15,622 nt of DNA, taken from Bacteroidales bacterium. GTDB taxonomy: Bacteria; Bacteroidota; Bacteroidia; Bacteroidales; VadinHA17. A model generated the notes under the pieces. It did no database searches. It was not told the DNA's origin and was given only the letters and a program-made list of their open reading frames with translations. The stretch's first letter is position 1; every line of letters starts with the position of its first letter. The stretch lies in NCBI GenBank assembly GCA_003520925.1, contig DOTV01000014.1:1-15622 (forward strand), in the 5' to 3' direction. Below are positions 7,628-15,622 of the stretch, one piece after another. A program made the translations under genes and the position numbers.

Positions 7628-10054
7628 TTATTCAATCCTCAGGGCATTTGCTGGATTATAATTTGCTGCTTTAATTGTTTGATAACTTATTGATAGCCAA
7701 CCAACGGCTAGTGTTATTAATGTGGCTGACAAATAAATTAAAGGATTTATATTCACCTTGTCTGCAAAACCTTCCAGCCAATATCTTGATCCAAAAAATG
7801 CAATAGGATATGCTATAACCGATGAGATTAGAATCAGGTAAACCACCTCCTTTGACAATAGTCTGAGTACAATCCTGATGGAGGCTCCATAAGTCTTTCT
7901 TATACCTATCTCCCTTGTCCTCTTGTTCGTAATAAATGTTACAAGACCCAGCAGTCCAAGGCAGGCGATAAAGACTGCCAGGATAGAGAAAAGAAGAAAT
8001 ATCTTTCCTGTTTTCATTTCAGATGAATAGAGATTATTCCAGGAGTCAGTTAAAAAATCATACTGAAAAGGTTGTGTTGTTGTATAGGTTTGCCACTTTT
8101 GTTCAATTGCCTTAATTGTACCAGGAATATCTTTATCTGAAATTCTTACCGCAGCAAACTGATCTCCACCAAAATTACCCAGGACAGTAAAGCAAACAGG
8201 TGTGATTTTTTTATGCATCGATTCAATGTTAAAGTCTTTCATCACCCCGATGATCTGGAGCCGGGTAAATTGTTGAGGTCCGGCTGGTTGTAAGATGTAT
8301 TTTCCCACAGGGTCGGTCATCCCCAGCGACTTGGCTGCAGCTTCATTAATGAGAATTGCTGTTGAATCAGTGCCGAATTCCTTTGAAAAAAATCTACCTT
8401 TAACAAGCTGAACCCCAAGTGTCTGAGGGAAGTCATAACTAACTTGTGTCTGATTCATAAGATAAGTATTTTTCTCAGGATCCTCATCTTTCAGAAAACC
8501 ATTATTGTTATATACCCCGCCGGGAACTGCCCTTGAAAATCCTACATTTTCAATTCCCGGCATATTTATAAGTTGTTCCCTGAAAGATTCACGCTGCCTG
8601 AAAAAGGAATCTGCCCTGCGGATAATAATCAGATTATCCTTGTTGAATCCCAGGTCCTTATTGGTCATGAAATTCAACTGGCGGTAAACGATAATAGATC
8701 CTATTATTATTGCGATGGATACAGTAAACTGAAAGATAACCAGCAGTCTTCTCAGTTTTTTGGATACTGAACCCGGATTCAATGTACCCTTAAGGACTTC
8801 TACAGGATTGAAGGACGCAAGTACAAAACCAGGATAAAATCCGGATGCGACTCCCGTAAAAATTACAAGCCCTGCCAATAAAGCTATGCCCTGGAGACTC
8901 TGTAACTGTCCGGCTGATACTTCTTTACCAGTAAGCTGGTTAAATGATGGTAAAAGTACGAAAACAAGAATAATTGCTATGAAGGCTGCAAATGCTGCAA
9001 TGATCAATGACTCCCCTAGGAATTGAGCCATAAGCCCTGTTTTGCCTGCTCCGGCAACCTTTTTTACTCCCACTTCTTTGGCTCTTGAGGCTGATTTTGC
9101 TGTTGCAAGATTTACATAATTAATTATTGCGGTCAAGAGGATCAGTAAAGCGATAACACTAAAAATATAAATGGTTGTCAAGGATCCTCCCGGTTCAAGA
9201 CTGTATTGGGATGCCCCTTTCATATGAATATCCTTAAGAGGTTCCATTACGTACTTGAAATCATTGCCTGCTTTTTTGAAGTCTTCGATTGTTAAACCAA
9301 GAATTTGTTTAAGTTGCGGACCTACATATTTTACAACCATTCCCTGGAACTTCTCTTCAAGATCGGCTTTAACTGTCCCATTTTTTACCAATATATATGT
9401 ATAACAATTGTGACTTACCCAGAATTGATTATTTGCCTGTTGGGGATATGAGCTGAGAGAAGCGAGGATGTCAAATTTAATATGAGAGTTATCCGGAATA
9501 TTTTGGATAACTCCCGTCACAGTATAAAGGTTAGTGTCTGCTTCTACAATCATTTTCTGTCCCATAGGATCCATATCACCAAAATATTTCTTTGCATATT
9601 CCTCAGTAAGTATCAGTGATTTTGGTCTTTCAAGAGCACTGGCGGGATCCCCTTTGAGAAGCCTGAAACTAAATACTTTGAAAATTGATGAATCAGCAAA
9701 CAGAACTCCATCTTCATTGAACCGGTTTTCTCCAAACCGGATAAGCCATTCTCCCATACTTGTAAACCTCGTTGCCTCAAGGACTTCGGGATAATCAGCC
9801 ACCATTGCCCTGGCCATTGGAGCGGCAGTAACAGCCTGGTCAATTTCTCCTCCTGCCATTCTGCCAACCACTTTAAGCCTGTAAATATTTTCATAGTTTT
9901 TATGAAATCTGTCATAACTGAGTTCATTTATAACATACAATATAATAAAAAGAAAACCGGCCAGTCCAATTGCAAGTCCGCTAACATTCAAAGCAATGTA
10001 GCCGGGGTTTTTCCTGAAAATCCTCAGTCCGTTAACGAAAAAGTTTTTTAACAT
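7628..10054 (-). CDS. FtsX/MacB-type ABC transporter permease, two FtsX halves (808 aa)
   Basis: An inner-membrane permease of the large Bacteroidota family carrying MacB-like periplasmic domains and FtsX-like membrane domains. Predicted order: TM1 at 18-42; periplasmic domain 1 at about 45-288 (YFGDMDPMGQKM, VTGVIQNIPDNSHIKFD); TM2 291-314, TM3 345-368, TM4 388-411; then TM5 436-457; periplasmic domain 2 at about 460-680 (INEAAAKSLGMTDPVGK, IIGVMKDF); TM6 684-708, TM7 736-755, TM8 770-791. Each half carries the cytoplasmic motif after its first FtsX helix (KEVGVKKVAGA; REIGIRKTYGA), and each ends alike (FNPVEVLKG; YNPANALRIE), so the protein looks internally duplicated. Family members move or extract lipids, lipoproteins or peptides, or act mechanically on the envelope; the substrate here is unknown. 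It has no ATPase domain and none is adjacent. It lies 144 bp after a same-strand paralogue and is closed by a strong terminator. Confidence 0.93.
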   Translation of the reverse strand: MLKNFFVNGLRIFRKNPGYIALNVSGLAIGLAGFLFIILYVINELSYDRFHKNYENIYRLKVVGRMAGGEIDQAVTAAPMARAMVADYPEVLEATRFTSMGEWLIRFGENRFNEDGVLFADSSIFKVFSFRLLKGDPASALERPKSLILTEEYAKKYFGDMDPMGQKMIVEADTNLYTVTGVIQNIPDNSHIKFDILASLSSYPQQANNQFWVSHNCYTYILVKNGTVKADLEEKFQGMVVKYVGPQLKQILGLTIEDFKKAGNDFKYVMEPLKDIHMKGASQYSLEPGGSLTTIYIFSVIALLILLTAIINYVNLATAKSASRAKEVGVKKVAGAGKTGLMAQFLGESLIIAAFAAFIAIILVFVLLPSFNQLTGKEVSAGQLQSLQGIALLAGLVIFTGVASGFYPGFVLASFNPVEVLKGTLNPGSVSKKLRRLLVIFQFTVSIAIIIGSIIVYRQLNFMTNKDLGFNKDNLIIIRRADSFFRQRESFREQLINMPGIENVGFSRAVPGGVYNNNGFLKDEDPEKNTYLMNQTQVSYDFPQTLGVQLVKGRFFSKEFGTDSTAILINEAAAKSLGMTDPVGKYILQPAGPQQFTRLQIIGVMKDFNIESMHKKITPVCFTVLGNFGGDQFAAVRISDKDIPGTIKAIEQKWQTYTTTQPFQYDFLTDSWNNLYSSEMKTGKIFLLFSILAVFIACLGLLGLVTFITNKRTREIGIRKTYGASIRIVLRLLSKEVVYLILISSVIAYPIAFFGSRYWLEGFADKVNINPLIYLSATLITLAVGWLSISYQTIKAANYNPANALRIE

Positions 10055-10198
10055 TTAATTAGTGTTTAGTGAATAAGATTAGATATTAAAAAGACTTTGT
10101 AATTCTTTATATGTTGCAAAACGGATCGGAATTTGTTTGTCAGGTCTCTTTAAAACTTGATGGTTATTTTATCAATAAAAGTCATCAATTGTATATCC
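10055..10198 (-). other. 144-bp gap between two leftward permease genes
   Basis: AT-rich non-coding gap. Besides the stem-loop at 10157-10188, I see no small gene with a convincing frame. I find no confident match to the Bacteroidota primary promoter pattern (TTTG near -33, TAnnTTTG near -7) and no sigma-54 GG-N10-GC element in the sequence before the ATG at 10054. The length is larger than the gaps of the other same-strand neighbours here (18-64 bp), so a separate promoter for the 808-residue permease is possible but not shown. Confidence 0.5.
10157..10188 (-). terminator. Possible weak terminator or 3' stem-loop after the 789-residue permease gene
   Basis: An interrupted inverted repeat: outer arms TTGATG (10157-10162) and CATCAA (10183-10188), inner arms TTTTAT (10167-10172) and ATAAAA (10175-10180), with a 2-nt centre. 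On the minus strand it starts about 10 nt after the stop codon and is followed by GTTTTA. The stem is AT-rich, the inner loop is too tight to form fully, and the T-run is only four long, so termination may be partial. It could equally be an mRNA-end stabiliser or chance. Confidence 0.35.
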
Positions 10199-12568
10199 TT
10201 ACTCGGTTTTCAAGGAACTAGCCGGATTCATTGTTGCCGCCTGATAAGATTTGTAGCTGATTGTAATAAATGTTATTAAAACTGTCAGTAATGCAGCAAA
10301 AATTAAAAGTGATATACTGATGTTAGTACGATAAACATAGTTTTCAAGCCAGTTGCTCATTAGATAATATGCAATTGGTAATGAAATTATTATTGATATT
10401 GTAACCAGAACAATGAAGTCTCTGGATATTAATTTTACAATTACATTTTCATTAGCTCCAAAGACTTTCCTGATCCCAATCTCTTTTGTCCTTTGTTCAA
10501 CCATATAGGATGCCAGTCCGAACAACCCCAGGCAGGCGATTATGATAGCAAGTATCGTAAACATTGTAAAAATCCGGCCTCTCTTCTCATCAGCTTCAAA
10601 CTGTCTGTTAAATCTCTCCGAGAGAAAGGTATAAGCAAAAGGCTGATCTGGAAAAATCTCTTTCCATTTATTCTCTATGAAACTCAAGGTTTGTTCTGTA
10701 TTATTACCGCTAAGTTTTATATATATTATATTATTTCTTTCACGGTAGATAAGCAAGAGTGACTCAATCTCATTGTACATGCCCGTCTGATGATAGTCCT
10801 TCATCACTCCGATGACTCTTGCGTTTATTTGGCCTCCATCTCCAAGCTGGACTTTTTTCCCAATAGCATCTTTCCATCCCAGTCTGTTTGCCAGAGTTTC
10901 GTTCACTACTACACCGGTTAGTGTATCTGAAGGCATATCCTGCTGAAAATCACGTCCGTTGACTATTTTTATACCAAGTGCGTCAACAAAATCATGGTCC
11001 ACTACTGCAAAATTTATTCCCCTCTGAGCCATTCCCTGGTCTGTTTCTATATTAAAAATAACTTTACCAGAGCCTTCCCCAATCTGGGTATTTGTTGATG
11101 TAACATACTTTATGTCTGTATTTTCGGTGAGTGCAAGCTTAAGGACAGGATATTTCCTGACCATGTCCTGGTTGAGCTGAAGCGAAAGGACATTTTCCTG
11201 GTTAAAACCCTGATCCATACCCTTAAGATAGTTCAGCTGGCGGAAAACAACAAGTGTACAAACAATCATTGCAACCGAAACAGTAAACTGAATTACCACC
11301 AGTATCTTGCGGAAGAGACTTCCTGCAGATCCCTGAGTGATTTCACCCTTCAGGACTGTCACAGGGCTGAATCTTGATAGATAGAAAGCGGGATAACAGC
11401 CCCCCAGGATACCAACTATAATTATAACTCCAATTGCTGATAATATTACCACCGGGCTGATCAGAATGGAGAGATCAAAAGACTTTCCGGCAAGGAGGTT
11501 GAACTTTGGAAGAAGTATAGTCAGTAGTATTACACTTATTATAAGCGATATAATGGTTAACACGACAGACTCTGAAAGGAATTGAGCCACAAGAGGCCCC
11601 TTTCTTGACCCGACTACTTTTCGTAGACCTACTTCCCTGGCACGGCTTGCTGATCGGGCTGTCGCCAGGTTCATATAATTCATTGCCGCTATCAGAACAA
11701 GAAAAAGAGCAACAATTCCAAATATAATAACATAGGTAATACTACCTGTAGGCTCGGGTTCTCCGGGGTTCGTTGAATAAAGATGGATTTTAGTGATTGG
11801 CTCCAGAATATATTCTATTTTGATTTTTAAAGGTTCGAATATTGTTTTCATATGAGCATCATACATCCCCTGAATCTTGGTTTCGAAAGCTTTAATGTCC
11901 AGGTCATGTGGAAAAAGGAGATATGTAAATACCCCGAAATTACCCCATGTTCCCAGTTGTTTGGGAAGATTATTCCTTGCTGCAACTGCATCAAAACGGA
12001 AATGGGAGTTAGAGGGAACATCTTCAATTACTCCTGTCACCTCGAAAGTATTGTCACCTTCAGTTATTGTTTTTCCTATCGGATCAGCACTGCCAAAATA
12101 CCTTGCAGCAACGGTTTCTGTGAGAACAATTTTCTTCGGATCCCTTGTGGCTGACTTCACCTCACCCCGGATCACCTTATAGGTAAAAATGTCAAACAGG
12201 GTAGAATCGACATAATAAAAGTTCTCTTCGGTATATTCTTTATCTTCAAATTTATACAGAGCTCTGGGCATGTTAATAAAACGTACAAATGATTGTACCT
12301 CAGGGTAGTCCTGAACTACCTGCGGACCCATAGGAATCTGGGCGACATTCCAGGTAAACTGGTCATCCGTTTCTGTGATTTTAGAAGATACCCGGTAAAT
12401 CCTTTCTGCTTTGTCATGATAGCGGTCATAACTTAGCTCGTCAGATACATAAACTATCAGGAAAAGGGCGCTGGAAATACCTAATGTAAGTCCGAGCACA
12501 TTTAAAAGACTATATCCTGGATGTTTAAGGATATGACGGACGGAAATTTTAAGCAAATTCTTTAACAT
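10199..12568 (-). CDS. FtsX/MacB-type ABC transporter permease, two FtsX halves (789 aa)
   Basis: A paralogue of the 808-residue permease next to it, sharing the N-terminal MLKN start, an NVLGLTLG helix, DELSYDRYH and YRV. Predicted membrane segments: 18-42, 276-300, 330-353, 370-393, 420-443, 666-688, 716-736 and 750-772, with periplasmic domains at about 45-272 and 445-662. The first periplasmic domain has YFGSADPIGKTI and VTGVIEDVPSNSHFRFD; the second has VVVNETLANRLGWKDAIGK and VIGVMKDYH. Cytoplasmic motifs are REVGLRKVVGS (about 311-321) and KEIGIRKVFGA (about 695-705); half-ends are FSPVTVLKG and NPASSLKTE. The start at 12568 opens with the family's standard N-terminus. It is the first gene leftward of the divergent intergenic region, so its promoter should lie in 12569-12776. 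The substrate and the ATPase partner are unknown. Family assignment is firm; any role beyond ABC-type envelope transport is not supported. Confidence 0.93.
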   Translation of the reverse strand: MLKNLLKISVRHILKHPGYSLLNVLGLTLGISSALFLIVYVSDELSYDRYHDKAERIYRVSSKITETDDQFTWNVAQIPMGPQVVQDYPEVQSFVRFINMPRALYKFEDKEYTEENFYYVDSTLFDIFTYKVIRGEVKSATRDPKKIVLTETVAARYFGSADPIGKTITEGDNTFEVTGVIEDVPSNSHFRFDAVAARNNLPKQLGTWGNFGVFTYLLFPHDLDIKAFETKIQGMYDAHMKTIFEPLKIKIEYILEPITKIHLYSTNPGEPEPTGSITYVIIFGIVALFLVLIAAMNYMNLATARSASRAREVGLRKVVGSRKGPLVAQFLSESVVLTIISLIISVILLTILLPKFNLLAGKSFDLSILISPVVILSAIGVIIIVGILGGCYPAFYLSRFSPVTVLKGEITQGSAGSLFRKILVVIQFTVSVAMIVCTLVVFRQLNYLKGMDQGFNQENVLSLQLNQDMVRKYPVLKLALTENTDIKYVTSTNTQIGEGSGKVIFNIETDQGMAQRGINFAVVDHDFVDALGIKIVNGRDFQQDMPSDTLTGVVVNETLANRLGWKDAIGKKVQLGDGGQINARVIGVMKDYHQTGMYNEIESLLLIYRERNNIIYIKLSGNNTEQTLSFIENKWKEIFPDQPFAYTFLSERFNRQFEADEKRGRIFTMFTILAIIIACLGLFGLASYMVEQRTKEIGIRKVFGANENVIVKLISRDFIVLVTISIIISLPIAYYLMSNWLENYVYRTNISISLLIFAALLTVLITFITISYKSYQAATMNPASSLKTE

Positions 12569-12776
12569 GATTTTAGAGTTAGATTATGGTAGGACTAAAA
12601 GTAGGTTATATTATTCCTTTATCATAAAATTCTTCGTAAATTAACTTGACATTAACAAATTTCCGGAAGTCAATTTCGTTTTTCCGGTTCAACTTTGAGA
12701 TAATAGACTTATTTTTTCCCGGAATGCAACAGATCAGATTAAAATTCGTCCTTATGATGACTTTAACACCCGGGTT
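12569..12776. promoter_or_regulatory. Divergent intergenic region between the two permease pairs
   Basis: This 208-bp AT-rich stretch separates the leftward gene starting at 12568 from the rightward gene starting at 12777, so promoters for both directions should lie here. I find no near-perfect Bacteroidota promoter (TTTG plus TAnnTTTG at proper spacing) and no sigma-54 element on either strand. What stands out is a set of CCGG-centred sites, listed separately, and the inverted repeat TTGAC (12646-12650) / GTCAA (12669-12673). The role follows from the gene layout, not from a recognised motif. Confidence 0.6.
12646..12724. repeat. Cluster of short CCGG-centred palindromes, possible operator sites
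   Basis: Within the divergent region: the palindrome TTCCGGAA at 12661-12668, TTCCGG at 12682-12687 exactly 21 bp downstream, and TTCCCGGAA at 12716-12724. The first two also share following sequence (TTCCGGAAGTCAA and TTCCGGTTCAA), making an imperfect direct repeat spaced two helical turns. The first is flanked by the arms TTGAC and GTCAA. Such spacing suits a dimeric regulator, but CCGG is also common in the coding sequence of this window, so chance is a real alternative. Confidence 0.25.
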
Positions 12777-15149
12777 ATGATTAATAACGTTTTCCGCCTT
12801 TCCTTACGTAATATATTAAATAATAAGGTTTTCGCATTCTTAAATATTGCCGGTCTCGCAATAGGACTTACAGCATCATTACTTATTATTCTTTGGATTC
12901 AGGATGAGCTTAGTTATGAAAAATATAACCTGAATGCTGAAAATATTTTCAGGGTGGAAGAGGATCAGTTCTATTCCGGTGAACGGTATCATGTAACTGT
13001 AACACCTCACCCCAGCGGACCGGTATGGAAAGAAAAAATTCCGGAGATCAGGGAACAAACCAGGATAAACAGGCTGCCTAAAATTCTCTTCAGACAGGAT
13101 AATAAAGTATTCTTTGAATCATCAATAATAGCAGCTGACTCAGGGCTGTTTAGAGTTTTCACAATGCCCCTGGTTATTGGTGACTCCGAAACAGCCCTAA
13201 ATTCACCGCACTCAATAGTTCTGAATGAAAAACTTGCCGCCAAGTATTTTGGTGACACGAATCCAATTGGAAAAACTCTTAATCTTGAAAATAAATACCA
13301 GTTTACGGTCACCGGAGTGATGAAAGATCTTCCAAAGAATTCGATGTTCACATTTGAAGCAGTGATTCCTTATTCATTTTTAACTGAGATCAACGCAATA
13401 AGTACCTCCTGGGGAAATAATTCAATACTTACTTTTGTGTTATGTGAAAAGGATATTGATATAAATGCCGTAAATAAAAAACTGACCGATGTTGTTCTTG
13501 AAAACCTTCCTGAAACAACCACAAAATATCTGCTTTTTCCTCTTTTAGACATCCATCTTCACTCTCAGTTCGGCTTTGAAATAAGTAAGGGTCCGGTTAT
13601 TGTTATTTATATATTCACTCTTATTGCTTTATTTGTTCTTCTTATTGCCTGCTTTAATTTCATAAATCTCTCCACAGCAAAGGCTTCCGGACGCACAAAG
13701 GAAATAGCTGTTAAAAAAGTAACTGGAGCAGATCAGAAGACCCTTATTATGCAGTTTATGCTTGAGTCTTTCTTTTTGGTTTTGCTTGCCCTCGTTTTAG
13801 CTTTGATTCTGATGGGACTTTTGCTCCCTGTGTTTAATAATATTTCCGGGAAGAGTTTCACCCTTTCCGATCTCTTCCATATAAGATTCATAGTTAGTAT
13901 TTTAATCGCCGGATCTGCTACCGGAATTATTGCAGGGCTCTATCCGGCTCTATACCTCGCTTCATTTAAGCCAGTAACAATTTTAAAGGGAGCATCAGTT
14001 TCCGGAAAAGGTAATGGAAGACTACGACAGATACTTGTTGTGATTCAGTTTGCTCTTTCGATACTGATTGCTGTAGCATCAGTTTTTATGTATCTGCAGT
14101 TGAAATACCTTCAGAACAAGGATCTTGGATTTGATAAGGAGAATCTTTTATGCATTCCGATGACGGATCAAATGAAATCCAAATACTATTCCCTTAAGGA
14201 TGAATTAGGGAAAGAGCCTCTTATAGAAGGAGTAACTGCTGCACGGAGCAATCCTGTAAGAATCGGGAGCAATTCAGGCGGAGCCGAATGGGAAGGAAAG
14301 GATCCTGAAAAACGGGTTCTTATAGGTACCAATGCAGTTGATTATGATTACCTTGAAACTATGAAGATGAAGCTTTTCTCAGGCCGTAATTTCTCAAGAG
14401 AATACGGATCCGACAAGGTAAAGGATACAATTGGCAATTTTCTCGTTAACGAAGAAGTTGTTAAGATCATGGGAGTTGAAGATGCAGTGGGTAAAAACTT
14501 CAGCTTTATGGGTTTGAATGGCCGGATAGTCGGAGTAATGAAGAATTTTCATTTTAAAGGCGCCGACCAGCCTATTGAACCTATTGCTTTTGCACTGACT
14601 GATCCAGCTTTACTTAACTATATCCTGATCAGAGTTACACCGGGAAATACTCCGGCGGCACTGAAAACTGTTGAAAATATATGGAATAGGACCATTCCGG
14701 AATACCCCTTCGACTATTTCTTTATCGATGAAGATTATGATAACCTGTTCAGATCTCAGACTCGTCTTACAGGTTTATTAAAGTATTTCACCATATTGGC
14801 TGTAATAATAGCCTGCCTGGGACTTTATGGATTGTCTGCATATTCAGCGGAAAGACGGACAAATGAAATAGGTATCAGAAAAGTGATGGGGGCAGGAACT
14901 CCTGCAATACTTTATTCAATGGTAAGAGAATTCCTGCTTCTGGTATTCATATCTCTTATTTTAGCCCTGCCGGCAGGTTGGATCATTGTCGCAAATCTTC
15001 TTAAACAGTTTGCCAGCCGGATTGAAATTAAAATTTCTGTTTTTGCAATTATCGCAACCGGTACATTGATCATCGCTCTGGCAACCGTTATTTTCCAGGC
15101 AATTAAAGCCTCGATGATTAATCCGGCTTCCGCACTTAAAATTGAATAA
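12777..15149 (+). CDS. FtsX/MacB-type ABC transporter permease, two FtsX halves (790 aa)
   Basis: A third full-length paralogue, on the opposite strand. Predicted membrane segments: about 18-42, 273-296, 328-351, 370-394, 417-440, 668-690, 716-740 and 752-775. Periplasmic domain 1 (about 45-270) has YFGDTNPIGKTL and VTGVMKDLPKNSMFTFE; periplasmic domain 2 (about 442-665) has FLVNEEVVKIMGVEDAVGK and IVGVMKNFH. Cytoplasmic motifs are KEIAVKKVTGA (the first half has Ala where the other two have Gly) and NEIGIRKVMGA. Half-ends are FKPVTILKG and INPASALKIE. The ATG at 12777 gives the family's usual N-terminus (MINNVFRLSLRNIL) and there is no Shine-Dalgarno. The next permease starts 18 bp after the stop, so the two are surely one operon. 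It is a membrane component needing an ATPase that is not in the window; the cargo is unknown. Confidence 0.93.
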   Translation: MINNVFRLSLRNILNNKVFAFLNIAGLAIGLTASLLIILWIQDELSYEKYNLNAENIFRVEEDQFYSGERYHVTVTPHPSGPVWKEKIPEIREQTRINRLPKILFRQDNKVFFESSIIAADSGLFRVFTMPLVIGDSETALNSPHSIVLNEKLAAKYFGDTNPIGKTLNLENKYQFTVTGVMKDLPKNSMFTFEAVIPYSFLTEINAISTSWGNNSILTFVLCEKDIDINAVNKKLTDVVLENLPETTTKYLLFPLLDIHLHSQFGFEISKGPVIVIYIFTLIALFVLLIACFNFINLSTAKASGRTKEIAVKKVTGADQKTLIMQFMLESFFLVLLALVLALILMGLLLPVFNNISGKSFTLSDLFHIRFIVSILIAGSATGIIAGLYPALYLASFKPVTILKGASVSGKGNGRLRQILVVIQFALSILIAVASVFMYLQLKYLQNKDLGFDKENLLCIPMTDQMKSKYYSLKDELGKEPLIEGVTAARSNPVRIGSNSGGAEWEGKDPEKRVLIGTNAVDYDYLETMKMKLFSGRNFSREYGSDKVKDTIGNFLVNEEVVKIMGVEDAVGKNFSFMGLNGRIVGVMKNFHFKGADQPIEPIAFALTDPALLNYILIRVTPGNTPAALKTVENIWNRTIPEYPFDYFFIDEDYDNLFRSQTRLTGLLKYFTILAVIIACLGLYGLSAYSAERRTNEIGIRKVMGAGTPAILYSMVREFLLLVFISLILALPAGWIIVANLLKQFASRIEIKISVFAIIATGTLIIALATVIFQAIKASMINPASALKIE

Positions 15150-15167
15150 CCAAAAAGCTTTATAACC

Positions 15168-15622
15168 ATGTTAAACAATCTCATCAAGTACAGCTTACGA
15201 TCTTTCAAACGTCAAAGATCATATATAATAATTAACATTCTTGGACTCTCGATCGGCATAGCCTGCAGCCTGCTTATAGCCCTGTTTGTAATCAATGAGT
15301 CAAGCTATGATAAGTTTAATACAAAGAGAGACAGGATTTTCAGAATGATCCTAAACGGGAAGATAGGAGGCCAGGAAGTAACAACCACATCATCAGCTGC
15401 AGTTATAGGACCGACTATGGCAAAGGAGTTTCCGGAGATTGAGGATTTTCTGAGAATGACGGGCAGGGGCCCGACTGTGATTGAATATAATAGTCAGGTG
15501 TTTACTGAGGAACATTTGATCGAAGCAGATTCTTCGTTTTTTAATTTTTTCTCAATACCTGTCCTTAAAGGAGATCCTAAGAATTTGCTCAATGGACCTC
15601 GTAAATTAGTTTTGTCTGAATC
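15168..15622 (+). CDS. FtsX/MacB-type ABC transporter permease, N-terminal part, cut by window edge
   Basis: The frame opens with ATG at 15168 and stays open for 151 codons to the edge. It reads MLNNLIKYSLRSFKRQRSYI, then a membrane helix at about 19-42 (INILGLSIGIACSLLIALFV), then INESSYDKFN and RIFRM, matching residue for residue the layout of the three full-length permeases in the window. What follows is the start of the first periplasmic domain (VIGPTMAKEFPEIEDFLRM, EADSSFFNFFSIPVLKGDP, KLVLSE). Only the first helix and about 105 periplasmic residues are visible, so the rest of the fold is assumed. It lies 18 bp behind the preceding permease, so the two are probably co-transcribed and perhaps pair in one transporter. 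Confidence 0.9.
   Translation, partial: MLNNLIKYSLRSFKRQRSYIIINILGLSIGIACSLLIALFVINESSYDKFNTKRDRIFRMILNGKIGGQEVTTTSSAAVIGPTMAKEFPEIEDFLRMTGRGPTVIEYNSQVFTEEHLIEADSSFFNFFSIPVLKGDPKNLLNGPRKLVLSE

Noticed and set aside
12569..12776. Sigma-54 promoter in the divergent region
   Set aside because: TGC-containing spots lack a GG doublet 10 nt upstream on either strand.
7628..15622. Permease array as a recent tandem duplication or mobile element
   Set aside because: The paralogues match in layout and motifs but differ widely in residues, and I see no flanking repeats, transposase or integrase.

Overview
The window looks like a stretch of a Bacteroidota chromosome, most likely order Bacteroidales or a close relative. 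The evidence is a set of paralogous FtsX/MacB-type permeases of about 800 residues, a GH106-type glycoside hydrolase with a lipoprotein signal, an M28 peptidase with PA and PDZ domains, and AT-rich start regions without Shine-Dalgarno sequences. Base composition by eye is moderate and even. I see no rRNA, tRNA, CRISPR array, insertion sequence or phage gene.

Left part (1-7527): five genes on the minus strand lie close together. In transcription order they are trmD (tRNA m1G37 methyltransferase), a GH106-like lipoprotein whose ATG overlaps the trmD stop by 8 nt, ornithine aminotransferase (rocD), an M28 metallopeptidase lipoprotein, and a membrane-anchored protein of unknown function cut by the window's left edge. 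The last three gaps are 64, 38 and 33 bp, so one transcript is possible. The products (tRNA modification, glycan cleavage, ornithine catabolism, peptide cleavage) do not form one obvious pathway.

Right part (7552-15622): three complete permease genes and one partial permease gene. Two run leftward (10199-12568, then 7628-10054). Two run rightward from a shared 208-bp divergent intergenic region (12777-15149, then 15168 to the edge). Each complete protein has eight predicted membrane segments, two periplasmic domains and two FtsX-like membrane halves. No ATP-binding subunit lies in the window, so the partner ATPase must be beyond the right edge or elsewhere. A good intrinsic terminator closes the leftward pair only about 25 bp before the trmD ATG.

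Nothing here proves a new system. The most open items are the substrate and ATPase of the permease array, the control of trmD directly behind a terminator, the coupling of trmD to a GH106 enzyme, and the unknown membrane protein at the left edge.
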